NCBI GenBank assembly: GCA_019635315.1
Contig: JAHBZT010000004.1
Span: 124,001 to 188,000, forward strand
DNA length: 64,000 nucleotides
Reading direction: 5' to 3'
Origin: Rubrivivax sp.
GTDB lineage: Bacteria; Pseudomonadota; Gammaproteobacteria; Burkholderiales; Burkholderiaceae_C
How positions within the stretch are numbered: position 1 is the first letter of the stretch; each line of letters begins with the position of its first letter. Of this stretch, positions 51,855-59,804 are shown in pieces. The translations under genes and the position numbers were made by a program. Below the pieces are notes generated by a model. It was not told the DNA's origin, searched no databases, and saw nothing but the letters and a program-made list of their open reading frames with translations.

Positions 51855-52259
51855 ATGGGGGTGCGCGTACCGATCCTGCGGCTGAATGCACGCACGCTGG
51901 TGGTGGCGCTGGCGGCCGACATCACCGACGACGACGTGCTGGGCTTCCAGGCCGAGCTCGGCGAGCGCGCCGCCGCGATGCAGGCGCGCGGCGTGGTGAT
52001 CGACGTCTCGGCGCTGGACGTCGTGGACTCGTTCATGGCCCGCGTGCTCAACGATTGCGCACGCATGCTGCGCCTGCTCGGGGCCGAGGTGGTCGTCTGC
52101 GGCGTGCAGCCGGCGGTGGCGCTGACGCTGGTGGAGATGGGGCGCAACCTGGTCGACGTGGCCACGGCCTTCACGCTGGAGCGCGCGCTGGCGCGCCTGG
52201 AGGCGCTGATGGCCGCTGCCGATGCCCACCTGCCTTCCCCCCGAGGGCGCGATGCATGA
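51855..52259 (+). CDS. rsbS: RsbS-like STAS protein
   Basis: 134 residues, a lone STAS domain: ILRLNARTLVVALAADITDDD, VVIDVSALDVVDSFMARVLNDCARML (phosphorylatable Ser in VVDSF), then GAEVVVCGVQPAVALTLVEMG. Matches RsbS, the second stressosome core protein and a substrate of RsbT. It starts at the base after the RsbR stop and overlaps the RsbT start. Confidence 0.92.
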   Translation: MGVRVPILRLNARTLVVALAADITDDDVLGFQAELGERAAAMQARGVVIDVSALDVVDSFMARVLNDCARMLRLLGAEVVVCGVQPAVALTLVEMGRNLVDVATAFTLERALARLEALMAAADAHLPSPRGRDA

Positions 52260-52644
52260 ACTGCGGGTCGGCGACGACGTGCTGCGCGCCCGCGTGGCGG
52301 CGCGCGAACTGGCGCGTGCCGACGGGCTGGGCGTGATGGACCAGACGCGCTTCGCGACCGCGGTGTCCGAGCTGGCGCGCAACGCCGTGCGCTACGGGCG
52401 CGACGGCCGCTGCACCTTCAGCGACCTCGGCGACGCGCGCCAGCACCGCCTGCAGGCGCAGGTCAGCGACCAGGGGCCCGGCATCGCCGACCTCGCGCTG
52501 GCGATGCAGGACGGCTACTCCACCGGCGGCAGCCTGGGCGCCGGCCTGCCCGGGGCCCGCCGGCTGGTCGACGTGTTCGACATCCGCTCGTCGCCGGCCG
52601 GCACGGTGGTGACGGTGCAGATCGTGAGGCCGCGGCGGCCATGA
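52252..52644 (+). CDS. rsbT: RsbT-like switch kinase
   Basis: 130 residues from ATG 52252, with GAGGG upstream; an in-frame ATG at 52222 would add ten. GHKL-type ATP-binding fold: N-box ELARNAVRYGRDG, G1-like DQGPGIADLALAMQDGYSTGGSLGAGLPGARRLVDVFDI. This is the standard RsbT pattern. It phosphorylates RsbS/RsbR and, once released, binds an RsbU-type N-terminal domain; one such domain is in the kinase at 53712. Confidence 0.92.
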   Translation: MHELRVGDDVLRARVAARELARADGLGVMDQTRFATAVSELARNAVRYGRDGRCTFSDLGDARQHRLQAQVSDQGPGIADLALAMQDGYSTGGSLGAGLPGARRLVDVFDIRSSPAGTVVTVQIVRPRRP

Positions 52645-53078
52645 AGGCGCGACCGGACAGCACCGTGGCGCCGCCGCCGGTGCGCGTGCACGTGGGCAGC
52701 GAGCTTGACGTCGCGGCCGCGGTGCTGGCTGCGCGCCAGTTCTGCGCCGCCCTCGGCGCCACGCCGGTGTGCGCGGCGCACGTGGCCACGGCGGTCTCCG
52801 AGCTCGCGAACAACCTGTGGATGCACAGCAGCCGCGGTGGCGACGTCACGCTGCGCGCGCTGGCCGCGCCGCGCGGCGCGGGCGTGGAGGTGCTGGTGCA
52901 GGACCAGGGCCCCGGCATCGCCGACGTGGCGCTGGCGATGAGCGAGGGCTACAGCACCGCCGGCGGGCTCGGCTGCGGCCTGCCCGGCGTGCGCCGGCTG
53001 ATGGACGAGTTCGAGCTCGACTCGGCGCCGGGCCGCGGCACGCGCGTGCTGGCGCGCAAGTGGTGGCCCCGTGGCTGA
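52641..53078 (+). CDS. Second RsbT/RsbW-like ATP-binding protein
   Basis: 145 residues, the same fold as its neighbour: TAVSELANNLWMHSSRGG and DQGPGIADVALAMSEGYSTAGGLGCGLPGVRRLMDEFEL. A tandem duplicate of the RsbT-like gene or an anti-sigma-type kinase. The N-terminal 20 residues are Pro/Val-rich. The start overlaps the RsbT stop (ATGA). Such pairs occur in stressosome-derived modules without sigma-B. Confidence 0.88.
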   Translation: MKARPDSTVAPPPVRVHVGSELDVAAAVLAARQFCAALGATPVCAAHVATAVSELANNLWMHSSRGGDVTLRALAAPRGAGVEVLVQDQGPGIADVALAMSEGYSTAGGLGCGLPGVRRLMDEFELDSAPGRGTRVLARKWWPRG

Positions 53079-53715
53079 GGCGGGCCCGCTCGACGGTGCA
53101 CGCTGGGCCCGGCTGTGCCTGCCGCTGCGCGAGGGTGAGCCTTGCGGCGACGCGGCCGCGGTCTTCGCGCCCGACGGCCCGGGCGGCGCGGCGGTGCTGG
53201 TGCTGGTCGACGGCCTGGGACACGGGCCGCAGGCGGCCGCGGCGGCGCAATGCGCGCTAGACGCGGTGTCGGCGCAGCGCGGGCTACCGCTGCCGCGGCT
53301 GATGGCCGCGCTGGACGAGGCGCTGCGTCCCACGCGCGGCGCCGCGGTGGGCCTGATGCACGTGCAGGCCGGCCCGCGGGGCGGCGAACTGGCCTTCGCC
53401 GGCATCGGCAACACGCGGGCGCTGCGCGCGCGCGGCGCCGTGCAGCAGCGCCTGCCCTCGCAGTACGGCGTGGTCGGCGCCGGCCTGCCGCGGCCGGTGG
53501 CGGTGCAGGTGCTGGACCTGGCACCCGGCGACTGGGTGCTGATGTTCAGCGACGGGCTGGACGAGCGACTGGTGCTGCCGGCACCGCTGCCCGAGTGGCA
53601 GCGCGACCCGGCGCTGCTGTGCACCCGGCTGGCCCAGGCGTGGCGCCAGGGCGCCGACGACATCGGCGTGCTGGCCTGGCACTGGCCGGCCCGGAACCTC
53701 GGGGAGGGCCGGTGA
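53071..53715 (+). CDS. RsbX-like PP2C serine phosphatase
   Basis: 214 residues of the SpoIIE/PP2C family. Metal-binding motifs are GDAAAVFAPD, VDGLGHGPQA, FAGIGNTRAL and LMFSDGLDE, and GADDIGVL near the C-terminus. RsbX dephosphorylates RsbR/RsbS and resets the stressosome. The GTG start at 53071 overlaps the previous gene by eight bases. Its 3' end overlaps the kinase (GTGA). Confidence 0.9.
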   Translation: MAEAGPLDGARWARLCLPLREGEPCGDAAAVFAPDGPGGAAVLVLVDGLGHGPQAAAAAQCALDAVSAQRGLPLPRLMAALDEALRPTRGAAVGLMHVQAGPRGGELAFAGIGNTRALRARGAVQQRLPSQYGVVGAGLPRPVAVQVLDLAPGDWVLMFSDGLDERLVLPAPLPEWQRDPALLCTRLAQAWRQGADDIGVLAWHWPARNLGEGR

Positions 53716-55253
53716 GACCGGCGCCGCAGGTCCTGCAGGCGGGCGCATGGCCTGGGCATGCCGCGCCGGCGGCTGCCGCGGGCGGCGATCCCGCGCTGGC
53801 ACGCGCTTACCGCATGGTGTTCGAGCGCTACGTCTTCGCCGCCGACGAGCTGGCGCGCGAGCAGGCGCTGCTGGAGGCCGGGGAACTGGGCAAGCAGGCG
53901 CTGGCCGAGGGCCCGGCACTGGACCGCATGGTGGCGCTGCACCACGACACCCAGGCCGGCCTGGCCGAGGCCTGGCGCGCCGCCGGCGCCGGCGAACCGG
54001 CCGCGGCCGCGCGCGAGGCCCTGGCCCACGGCGAGGGCACGGCGCTGCTGCTGGCGCTGATGCTGCCGCACGAGCTGGCGCAGCTGGCCCACCACGAGCG
54101 CCGCTGGCAGCGCGAGCACGAGACCCTGGCGGCGATGTTCGAACAGACCGAGCAGCTCATCGTGGTGCTCGACGCCGAGGGGCTGGTCGACGACGTCAAC
54201 CCGGCCTTCGTGCGCGCCACCGGCTGGTCGCCGCTGGAGGCGGCGACCGCGCCGGCGCCGGTGTGGACGCTGGACCCGGCGACCGCCGTCGGCGTGCCGC
54301 GCCGCTGCCCGCAGCGCCGGCGCGACGGCGGCAGCTTCCTGGCGGAGTGGTCGGCGACGCCGATCCGCAGCCGCCAGGGCGGGCTGATCGGCCATGTCTG
54401 CATCGGGCGCGACGTCACCCGGGCCGAGCAGGTCGAGCAGGGCCTGCGCGAGAACGACCGGCTGCGCGCCGTCGCCGCGCTGGCCGGCGGCATCGCGCAC
54501 GACTTCAACAACCTGCTGGGCTCGATCATCGGGTTGGCCGAGCTGGGGGCGCTGGAGGCGCCGCCCGGCACGCGGCTGGCGCGCAACCTGGGCCGCATCG
54601 GCCAGGCCGGCGAGAAGGCCGCGGCGCTGGTGCGTCAGCTGCTGGACTTCTCGCGCCGCACCCCGGCGGCGCTGCAGCCGGTGCAGGCCGGCGCCTGGCT
54701 GGCGCGTGTGCAGCCACTGCTGCAGGCGGTGGTGCTGGGCCGCGTCCGCGTGGCCTGCGAGGTGCGGCAGGACGGCGCCCTGCACATCGATGCGGCGCAG
54801 ATGGACCAGGTGCTGCTGAACCTGGTGCGCAATGCGGCCGACGCGAGCGACGACGGTGGCGAGGTGCGGGTGATCGTCGACCGCGCCGAGCCGCCGCTGG
54901 CGTCCGCGCCCGCGCCCGCGAGCCTGCCCGCGGACATGTCCGCGGACCGGCCCACGGACCCGCCGGCCGCCGGCGGTCACCTGCGGCTGCGCGTCGTCGA
55001 CCACGGCTGCGGCATCGCGCCGGCGCTGCTGCCCAGGCTGTTCGAGCCCTTCTTCACCACCAAGCCGGTGGGGCAGGGCACCGGGCTCGGGCTGGCGGCG
55101 GTGCACGGCATCGTCAGCGCGCACGGCGGCGTGGTGCAGGCCGCCAGCCCGACCGGCCCGCCGGGGCGCGGCAGCACCTTCAGCGTCTTCCTGCCGCTGG
55201 CCGAATCCGGGCCGGCGCCGACTCCTCCCTCCACCCTGGGTGAACCGACATGA
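53712..55253 (+). CDS. Sensor histidine kinase with an RsbU-like N-terminal domain and PAS
   Basis: 513 residues from GTG 53712 (GTGA overlap). The N-terminus, residues about 28-115, reads ARAYRMVFERYVFAADELAREQALLEAGELGKQALAEG-like with LDRMVALHHDTQAGLAEAW, matching the RsbU N-terminal (RsbT-binding) helical domain; family match is by eye. A PAS domain follows, about 135-245 (MFEQTEQLIVVLDAEGLVDDVNPAF). The kinase core has H-box ALAGGIAHDFNNLLGSIIG near 262, N-box LNLVRNAADAS, DHGCGI and GTGLGLAAVHGIV. In RsbU this N-domain drives a phosphatase; here it would place a histidine kinase under RsbT control. The CheY-like gene next door overlaps by four bases. Confidence 0.85.
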   Translation: MRPAPQVLQAGAWPGHAAPAAAAGGDPALARAYRMVFERYVFAADELAREQALLEAGELGKQALAEGPALDRMVALHHDTQAGLAEAWRAAGAGEPAAAAREALAHGEGTALLLALMLPHELAQLAHHERRWQREHETLAAMFEQTEQLIVVLDAEGLVDDVNPAFVRATGWSPLEAATAPAPVWTLDPATAVGVPRRCPQRRRDGGSFLAEWSATPIRSRQGGLIGHVCIGRDVTRAEQVEQGLRENDRLRAVAALAGGIAHDFNNLLGSIIGLAELGALEAPPGTRLARNLGRIGQAGEKAAALVRQLLDFSRRTPAALQPVQAGAWLARVQPLLQAVVLGRVRVACEVRQDGALHIDAAQMDQVLLNLVRNAADASDDGGEVRVIVDRAEPPLASAPAPASLPADMSADRPTDPPAAGGHLRLRVVDHGCGIAPALLPRLFEPFFTTKPVGQGTGLGLAAVHGIVSAHGGVVQAASPTGPPGRGSTFSVFLPLAESGPAPTPPSTLGEPT

Positions 55254-55615
55254 AAACGATCCTGGTCGTCGACGACTCGTCGACGATGGTGATGAGCCTG
55301 AAGAGCTCGCTGGAGATCTCCGGCTTCAAGGTCGAGACCGCCGCCGACGGGCAGCTGGCGCTGGACAAGCTCAGGGCCGGCGTCAAGCCCGACCTGATGA
55401 TCACCGACATCAACATGCCGTGCATGGACGGCCTGGAGCTGATCGGCCACACGCGCAAGCTGCACCGCTTCATGCCCATCCTGGCGCTGACCACCGAGAG
55501 CCAGCAGGCCAAGCGCGACGAGGCGCGCAAGCTCGGCGCCACCGGCTGGCTGGTCAAGCCGGTGGGCGGCGCCGACCTCGTCAAGGTCATCCGTCAGGTG
55601 CTGCCGGGCGCCTGA
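55250..55615 (+). CDS. CheY-like response regulator
   Basis: 121 residues, receiver only. Acidic pocket ILVVDDSSTMVMSLKSSLEIS, Asp in DLMITDINMPCMDGLEL, Thr in LALTTESQQ, and Lys in TGWLVKPVGG. Overlaps the upstream kinase stop (ATGA), so it is the likely receiver of that kinase. Resembles CheY more than OmpR-type receivers. Third stand-alone receiver of the locus. Confidence 0.94.
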   Translation: MKTILVVDDSSTMVMSLKSSLEISGFKVETAADGQLALDKLRAGVKPDLMITDINMPCMDGLELIGHTRKLHRFMPILALTTESQQAKRDEARKLGATGWLVKPVGGADLVKVIRQVLPGA

Positions 55616-55719
55616 CGAGCGGGCGCGGGCGGCGGTGCCGCCGCGCGCCGCCGCGCCGTCCACCCCGTCGCCCGATGCGCCGGCCTGCAGCAGCGAACGA
55701 ACATCCGGACCCGCCGACC

Positions 55720-56424
55720 ATGACCCCGATCACCGTCCAAGCCCCGCGCGCTCCTCACGCCGAGCAGGCGCCGTACGTGGTACCGGCGCCCGACACGGCG
55801 CCGTACGTGGCACCGGCACCCGACCCTGCGCCGCACGTGGCACCGGCGCCCGACCCGGCGCCGCGGCGCGACGCGCTGCTGGCGGGCCTCGTCGCCGGCG
55901 AAGCCGACCAGCGCCGCGACGCGGCGCGTGCACTCGCGGCCTGGCCCGAGGCGGCGCCGGCGCTCGCACGCCGGCTGCCCGAGGAGCCCGACGCCGCCGT
56001 GCGCGAGGCGCTGCTGGCCAGCCTGGCCCGCATCGGCGACGCGGGCGCTGCGGTCGCGCTGCTGCCGCTGCTGCGCGGCGACGACGCGGCGCTGCGCCGG
56101 GCCGCGCTCGCCACGCTGGAGCTGATGCCCGACGCGGCGGCCCCGCAGCTCGCCGCGCTGCTGGCCGACCCCGACCCCGGCGTGCGCCTGTTCGCCGTCG
56201 GCCTGCTGCGCGAGCTGCGTCACGCGCAGCGGCTGCCCTGGCTGCTGCAGGTGCTGGCGCTGGAGCCGCTGCCCGCTGTCGTCGCCGCGGCGGTGGACGT
56301 GCTGGCCGCAGTCGGCGGCCCGGAGCACGTGCCGGCGCTGCGCGAGGCGCGCGATCGCCTGGGCGAGGACCTGTTCGTCTGGTTCGGCGTCGACATCGCG
56401 ATCGAGCGGCTGCAACCGTCGTGA
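55720..56424 (+). CDS. HEAT-repeat protein with N-terminal decapeptide repeat
   Basis: 234 residues. The N-terminal 48 residues hold three exact-length copies of a decapeptide (PYVVPAPDTA, PYVAPAPDPA, PHVAPAPDPA). HEAT repeats follow: VREALLASLARIGDAGAAVALLPLL, LRRAALATLELMPDAAAPQLAALL, VRLFAVGLLREL and VVAAAVDVLAAVGGPEHVPAL. It is closely similar to the HEAT protein at 45106-45744 along its whole domain. It is the last gene of the signalling block, 104 bases after the CheY-like gene, so its link is looser. Confidence 0.83.
   Translation: MTPITVQAPRAPHAEQAPYVVPAPDTAPYVAPAPDPAPHVAPAPDPAPRRDALLAGLVAGEADQRRDAARALAAWPEAAPALARRLPEEPDAAVREALLASLARIGDAGAAVALLPLLRGDDAALRRAALATLELMPDAAAPQLAALLADPDPGVRLFAVGLLRELRHAQRLPWLLQVLALEPLPAVVAAAVDVLAAVGGPEHVPALREARDRLGEDLFVWFGVDIAIERLQPS
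55771..55860 (+). repeat. Three in-frame 30-base tandem repeats
   Basis: Units at 55771, 55801 and 55831, each ccgYacgtggYaccggcRcc followed by cgaccYKgcg-type bases, encoding a Pro/Ala/Asp decapeptide at the N-terminus of the HEAT protein. Near-identical DNA points to recent slippage. Confidence 0.85.
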
Positions 56425-56521
56425 CCCGGTCGCGCCGCTGGCCACGCGCGCATGGCCGGTGGCGGCCTGTCGGACCCGCGACGCCAGGCCCGGCCACGCC
56501 CGCGCCCTATGATGCGCGCGC

Positions 56522-56610
56522 GCCCGGATGGCGAAATCGGCAGACGCAGCGGACTTAAAATCCGCCGCCCTTCACGGGGCATACGGGTTCGATTCCCGTT
56601 CCGGGCACCA
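56522..56610 (+). tRNA. tRNA-Leu (anticodon TAA)
   Basis: 89 bases with encoded CCA. Acceptor GCCCGGA pairs with TCCGGGC. The anticodon stem-loop is GCGGACTTAAAATCCGC, anticodon TAA. A long variable arm and T arm GGGTTCGATTCCCG are present. A possible -10, TATGAT, is at 56508-56513. Confidence 0.96.
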
Positions 56611-56651
56611 GGCGGCCACTGGGGGTCGCCGGCAAACGACGAGGTGCGCGC

Positions 56652-57950
56652 ATGCTGCCCCATCCGAAGCAATCGCTGAACTTCGGCGTCAAGCGACGCG
56701 AGGTCTTCGGCTGGGCGCTGTACGACTTCGCCAACTCCGGCTACACCACGGTCGTGCTGACCGCGGTCTTCAACGCCTACTTCGTGGGCGTGGTGGCCGG
56801 CGGCGCGGACTGGGGCACGCTGGCCTGGACGCTGGCGCTCGGGCTGTCCAACGCCATCGTGATGGTCACGATGCCGGTGCTCGGGGCCTGGGCCGACATC
56901 CGCGCGGCGAAGAAGAGGCTGCTGGTGCTGGCCACCGCCGGCTGCGTGCTGGCGACCTCGCTGCTGGCGCTGGCCGGTCCCGGGGACCTCTGGCTGGCGG
57001 TGGCGGCCATCGTGCTGTCCAACGTCTGCTACGCCTGGGGCGAGTCGCTGATCGCCGCCTTCCTGCCCGAGCTGGCGCGCCGCGAGGCCATGGGCCGCGT
57101 CAGCGGCTGGGGCTGGAGCTTCGGCTACTTCGGCGGCATGCTGACGCTGGGCCTGAGCCTGGCCTACGTGATCTGGGCCCAGGGCCAGGGGCAGAGCGCG
57201 GCGCAGTTCGTGCCGGTGACGATGCTGATCACCGCCGCCGTCTATGCACTCGCCGCGCTCGGCACCTTCCTGCTGCTGCGCGAACGTGCGGTGGCGCAGG
57301 ACGTGCCGGCCGGCACGGTGGCGCGCAGCGCCTGGCTGCGGCTGGTGCAGACCTGGCACGAGTCGCGCCGCTACGAGGACTTCTCCTGGCTGCTGCTGTG
57401 CTCGGTGTGCTACATGGCCGGCATCGCGGTGGTCATCGCGCTGGCGGCCGTCTATGCCGAGCAGGTGCTCGGCTTCCAGCAGCAGCAGACGATGATGCTG
57501 GTCTTCCTGGTCAACATCGCGTCGGCCGTCGGCGCCTTCGCGTTCGGCTATTTCCAGGACCGCATCGGCCACCGGCCGGCGCTGGCGATCACGCTGTGGG
57601 GCTGGGTGCTGATGACGGTGCTGGCGGTGCTGGCGACCACGCATGCGGTGTTCTGGGCCGCGGCGGTGGTGGCCGGGCTGTGCATGGGCAGCAGCCAGTC
57701 GGCGGGGCGCGCGCTGGCCGGGCTGTTTGCGCCGGCCGACCGGCTGGCCGAGTTCTTCGGCCTGTGGACCTTCGCGGTGCGGCTGTCGGCCATCGTCGGC
57801 CCCATCACCTACGGGCTGGTGACCTTCGCCACCGGCGGCAACCACCGCATCGCGATCCTGGCCACGGGCACCTTCTTCCTGGCCGGCCTGGTGGTGCTGC
57901 GGCGGGTCGATGTCGCGCGCGGGACGGCCGCGGCGCAGGCTGCTGCCTAA
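56652..57950 (+). CDS. MFS transporter, Atg22/UMF1-like
   Basis: 432 residues, about twelve transmembrane segments. The N-terminal signature RREVFGWALYDFANSGYTTVV is typical of the Atg22-like (UMF1) family of major facilitator proteins. Further marks are the inter-helix LGAWADIRAAKKR and GYFQDRIGHRPALAI. Yeast Atg22 exports amino acids from the vacuole; substrates of bacterial members are mostly unknown. It stands alone between tRNA-Leu and the etf operon. Its stop codon lies inside a palindromic operator-like site. Confidence 0.9.
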   Translation: MLPHPKQSLNFGVKRREVFGWALYDFANSGYTTVVLTAVFNAYFVGVVAGGADWGTLAWTLALGLSNAIVMVTMPVLGAWADIRAAKKRLLVLATAGCVLATSLLALAGPGDLWLAVAAIVLSNVCYAWGESLIAAFLPELARREAMGRVSGWGWSFGYFGGMLTLGLSLAYVIWAQGQGQSAAQFVPVTMLITAAVYALAALGTFLLLRERAVAQDVPAGTVARSAWLRLVQTWHESRRYEDFSWLLLCSVCYMAGIAVVIALAAVYAEQVLGFQQQQTMMLVFLVNIASAVGAFAFGYFQDRIGHRPALAITLWGWVLMTVLAVLATTHAVFWAAAVVAGLCMGSSQSAGRALAGLFAPADRLAEFFGLWTFAVRLSAIVGPITYGLVTFATGGNHRIAILATGTFFLAGLVVLRRVDVARGTAAAQAAA

Positions 57951-57972
57951 AATAGTACGGTCGTTCTATTTT
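57949..57972 (+). promoter_or_regulatory. Operator-like palindrome before etfBA
   Basis: 24-base palindrome: arms AAAATAG and CTATTTT, with inner half-sites ACG and CGT, symmetric about 57960/57961 with only two mismatched pairs. The form resembles TetR-type operators that control acyl-CoA and fatty-acid genes. It overlaps the transporter's stop codon. Because it ends in a T-run it could also serve as a terminator for the transporter gene. A later -10-like TAGAAT is at 58009-58014, 47 bases before etfB. Confidence 0.55.
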
Positions 57973-58060
57973 TTGACCCGCGGCGTCCGTCGCGGCGAGG
58001 CCGGCGCCTAGAATGCGCCGGTTTACGTTCACGTCAATTCGAACCAGGAGTGCAGCAGGC

Positions 58061-58810
58061 ATGAAGGTGCTGGTCCCCGTGAAGCGGGTGGTGGACTACA
58101 ACGTCAAGGTCCGCGTCAAGAGCGACGGCAGCGGCGTGGACATCGCCAACGTCAAAATGAGCATGAACCCCTTCGACGAGATCGCCGTCGAGGAGGCCGT
58201 GCGCCTGAAGGAGAAGGGCGTGGCGACCGAGATCGTCGCCGTCTCCTGCGGCGTCACGCAATGCCAGGAGACGCTGCGCACCGCGATGGCGATCGGCGCC
58301 GACCGCGCCATCCTGGTCGAATGCGCCGACGAACTGCAGCCGCTGGCGGTGGCCAAGCTGCTGAAGGCGCTGGTCGACAAGGAACAGCCCGGCCTCGTGA
58401 TCCTGGGCAAGCAGGCCATCGACGACGACTGCAACCAGACCGGCCAGATGCTGGCGGCGCTGGCGGGTCTGCCGCAGGCCACCTTCGCCAGCAAGGTCGA
58501 GGTCGCGGACGGCAAGGCGAAGGTCACGCGCGAGATCGACGGCGGCCTGGAGACGCTGGAGCTCACGCTGCCGGCCGTCGTCACCACCGACCTGCGCCTG
58601 AACGAGCCGCGCTACGTCACGCTGCCCAACATCATGAAGGCCAAGAAGAAGACGCTGGACGTCGTCAAGCCGGCCGACCTGGGCGTGGACGTGGCGCCGC
58701 GCATCAGGACGCTCAAGGTCAGCGAGCCGCCCAAGCGCGGCGCCGGCGTCAAGGTGCCGGACGTCGCGACGCTGGTCGACAAGCTCAAGAACGAAGCGAA
58801 GGTGATCTGA
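58061..58810 (+). CDS. etfB: Electron transfer flavoprotein beta subunit
   Basis: 249 residues. With EtfA it carries electrons from acyl-CoA dehydrogenases to ETF:ubiquinone oxidoreductase. Starts [23 protein letters not shown]-binding region near residues 120-140 ([20 protein letters not shown]); C-terminal recognition loop [15 protein letters not shown], which docks on dehydrogenases. AGGAG lies upstream of the ATG. etfA starts right after the stop. Confidence 0.96.
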   Translation: MKVLVPVKRVVDYNVKVRVKSDGSGVDIANVKMSMNPFDEIAVEEAVRLKEKGVATEIVAVSCGVTQCQETLRTAMAIGADRAILVECADELQPLAVAKLLKALVDKEQPGLVILGKQAIDDDCNQTGQMLAALAGLPQATFASKVEVADGKAKVTREIDGGLETLELTLPAVVTTDLRLNEPRYVTLPNIMKAKKKTLDVVKPADLGVDVAPRIRTLKVSEPPKRGAGVKVPDVATLVDKLKNEAKVI

Positions 58811-59743
<933 letters not shown>

Positions 59744-59757
59744 CCGCCCTCCCGCCG

Positions 59758-59788
59758 AAGGGCGCCCATCGCGGCGCCCTTGTTCTTT
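59758..59788 (+). terminator. Intrinsic terminator after etfA
   Basis: AAGGGCGCC (59758-59766) pairs perfectly with GGCGCCCTT (59773-59781), loop CATCGC, followed by GTTCTTTCG. It lies between etfA and the acyl-CoA dehydrogenase gene. Confidence 0.75.
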
Positions 59789-59804
59789 CGATCGAGGATT
59801 CCCG

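Noticed and set aside
55771-55860. CRISPR or regulatory repeat
   Set aside because: The repeats are in frame, without spacers, and encode a Pro/Ala decapeptide within the HEAT protein.
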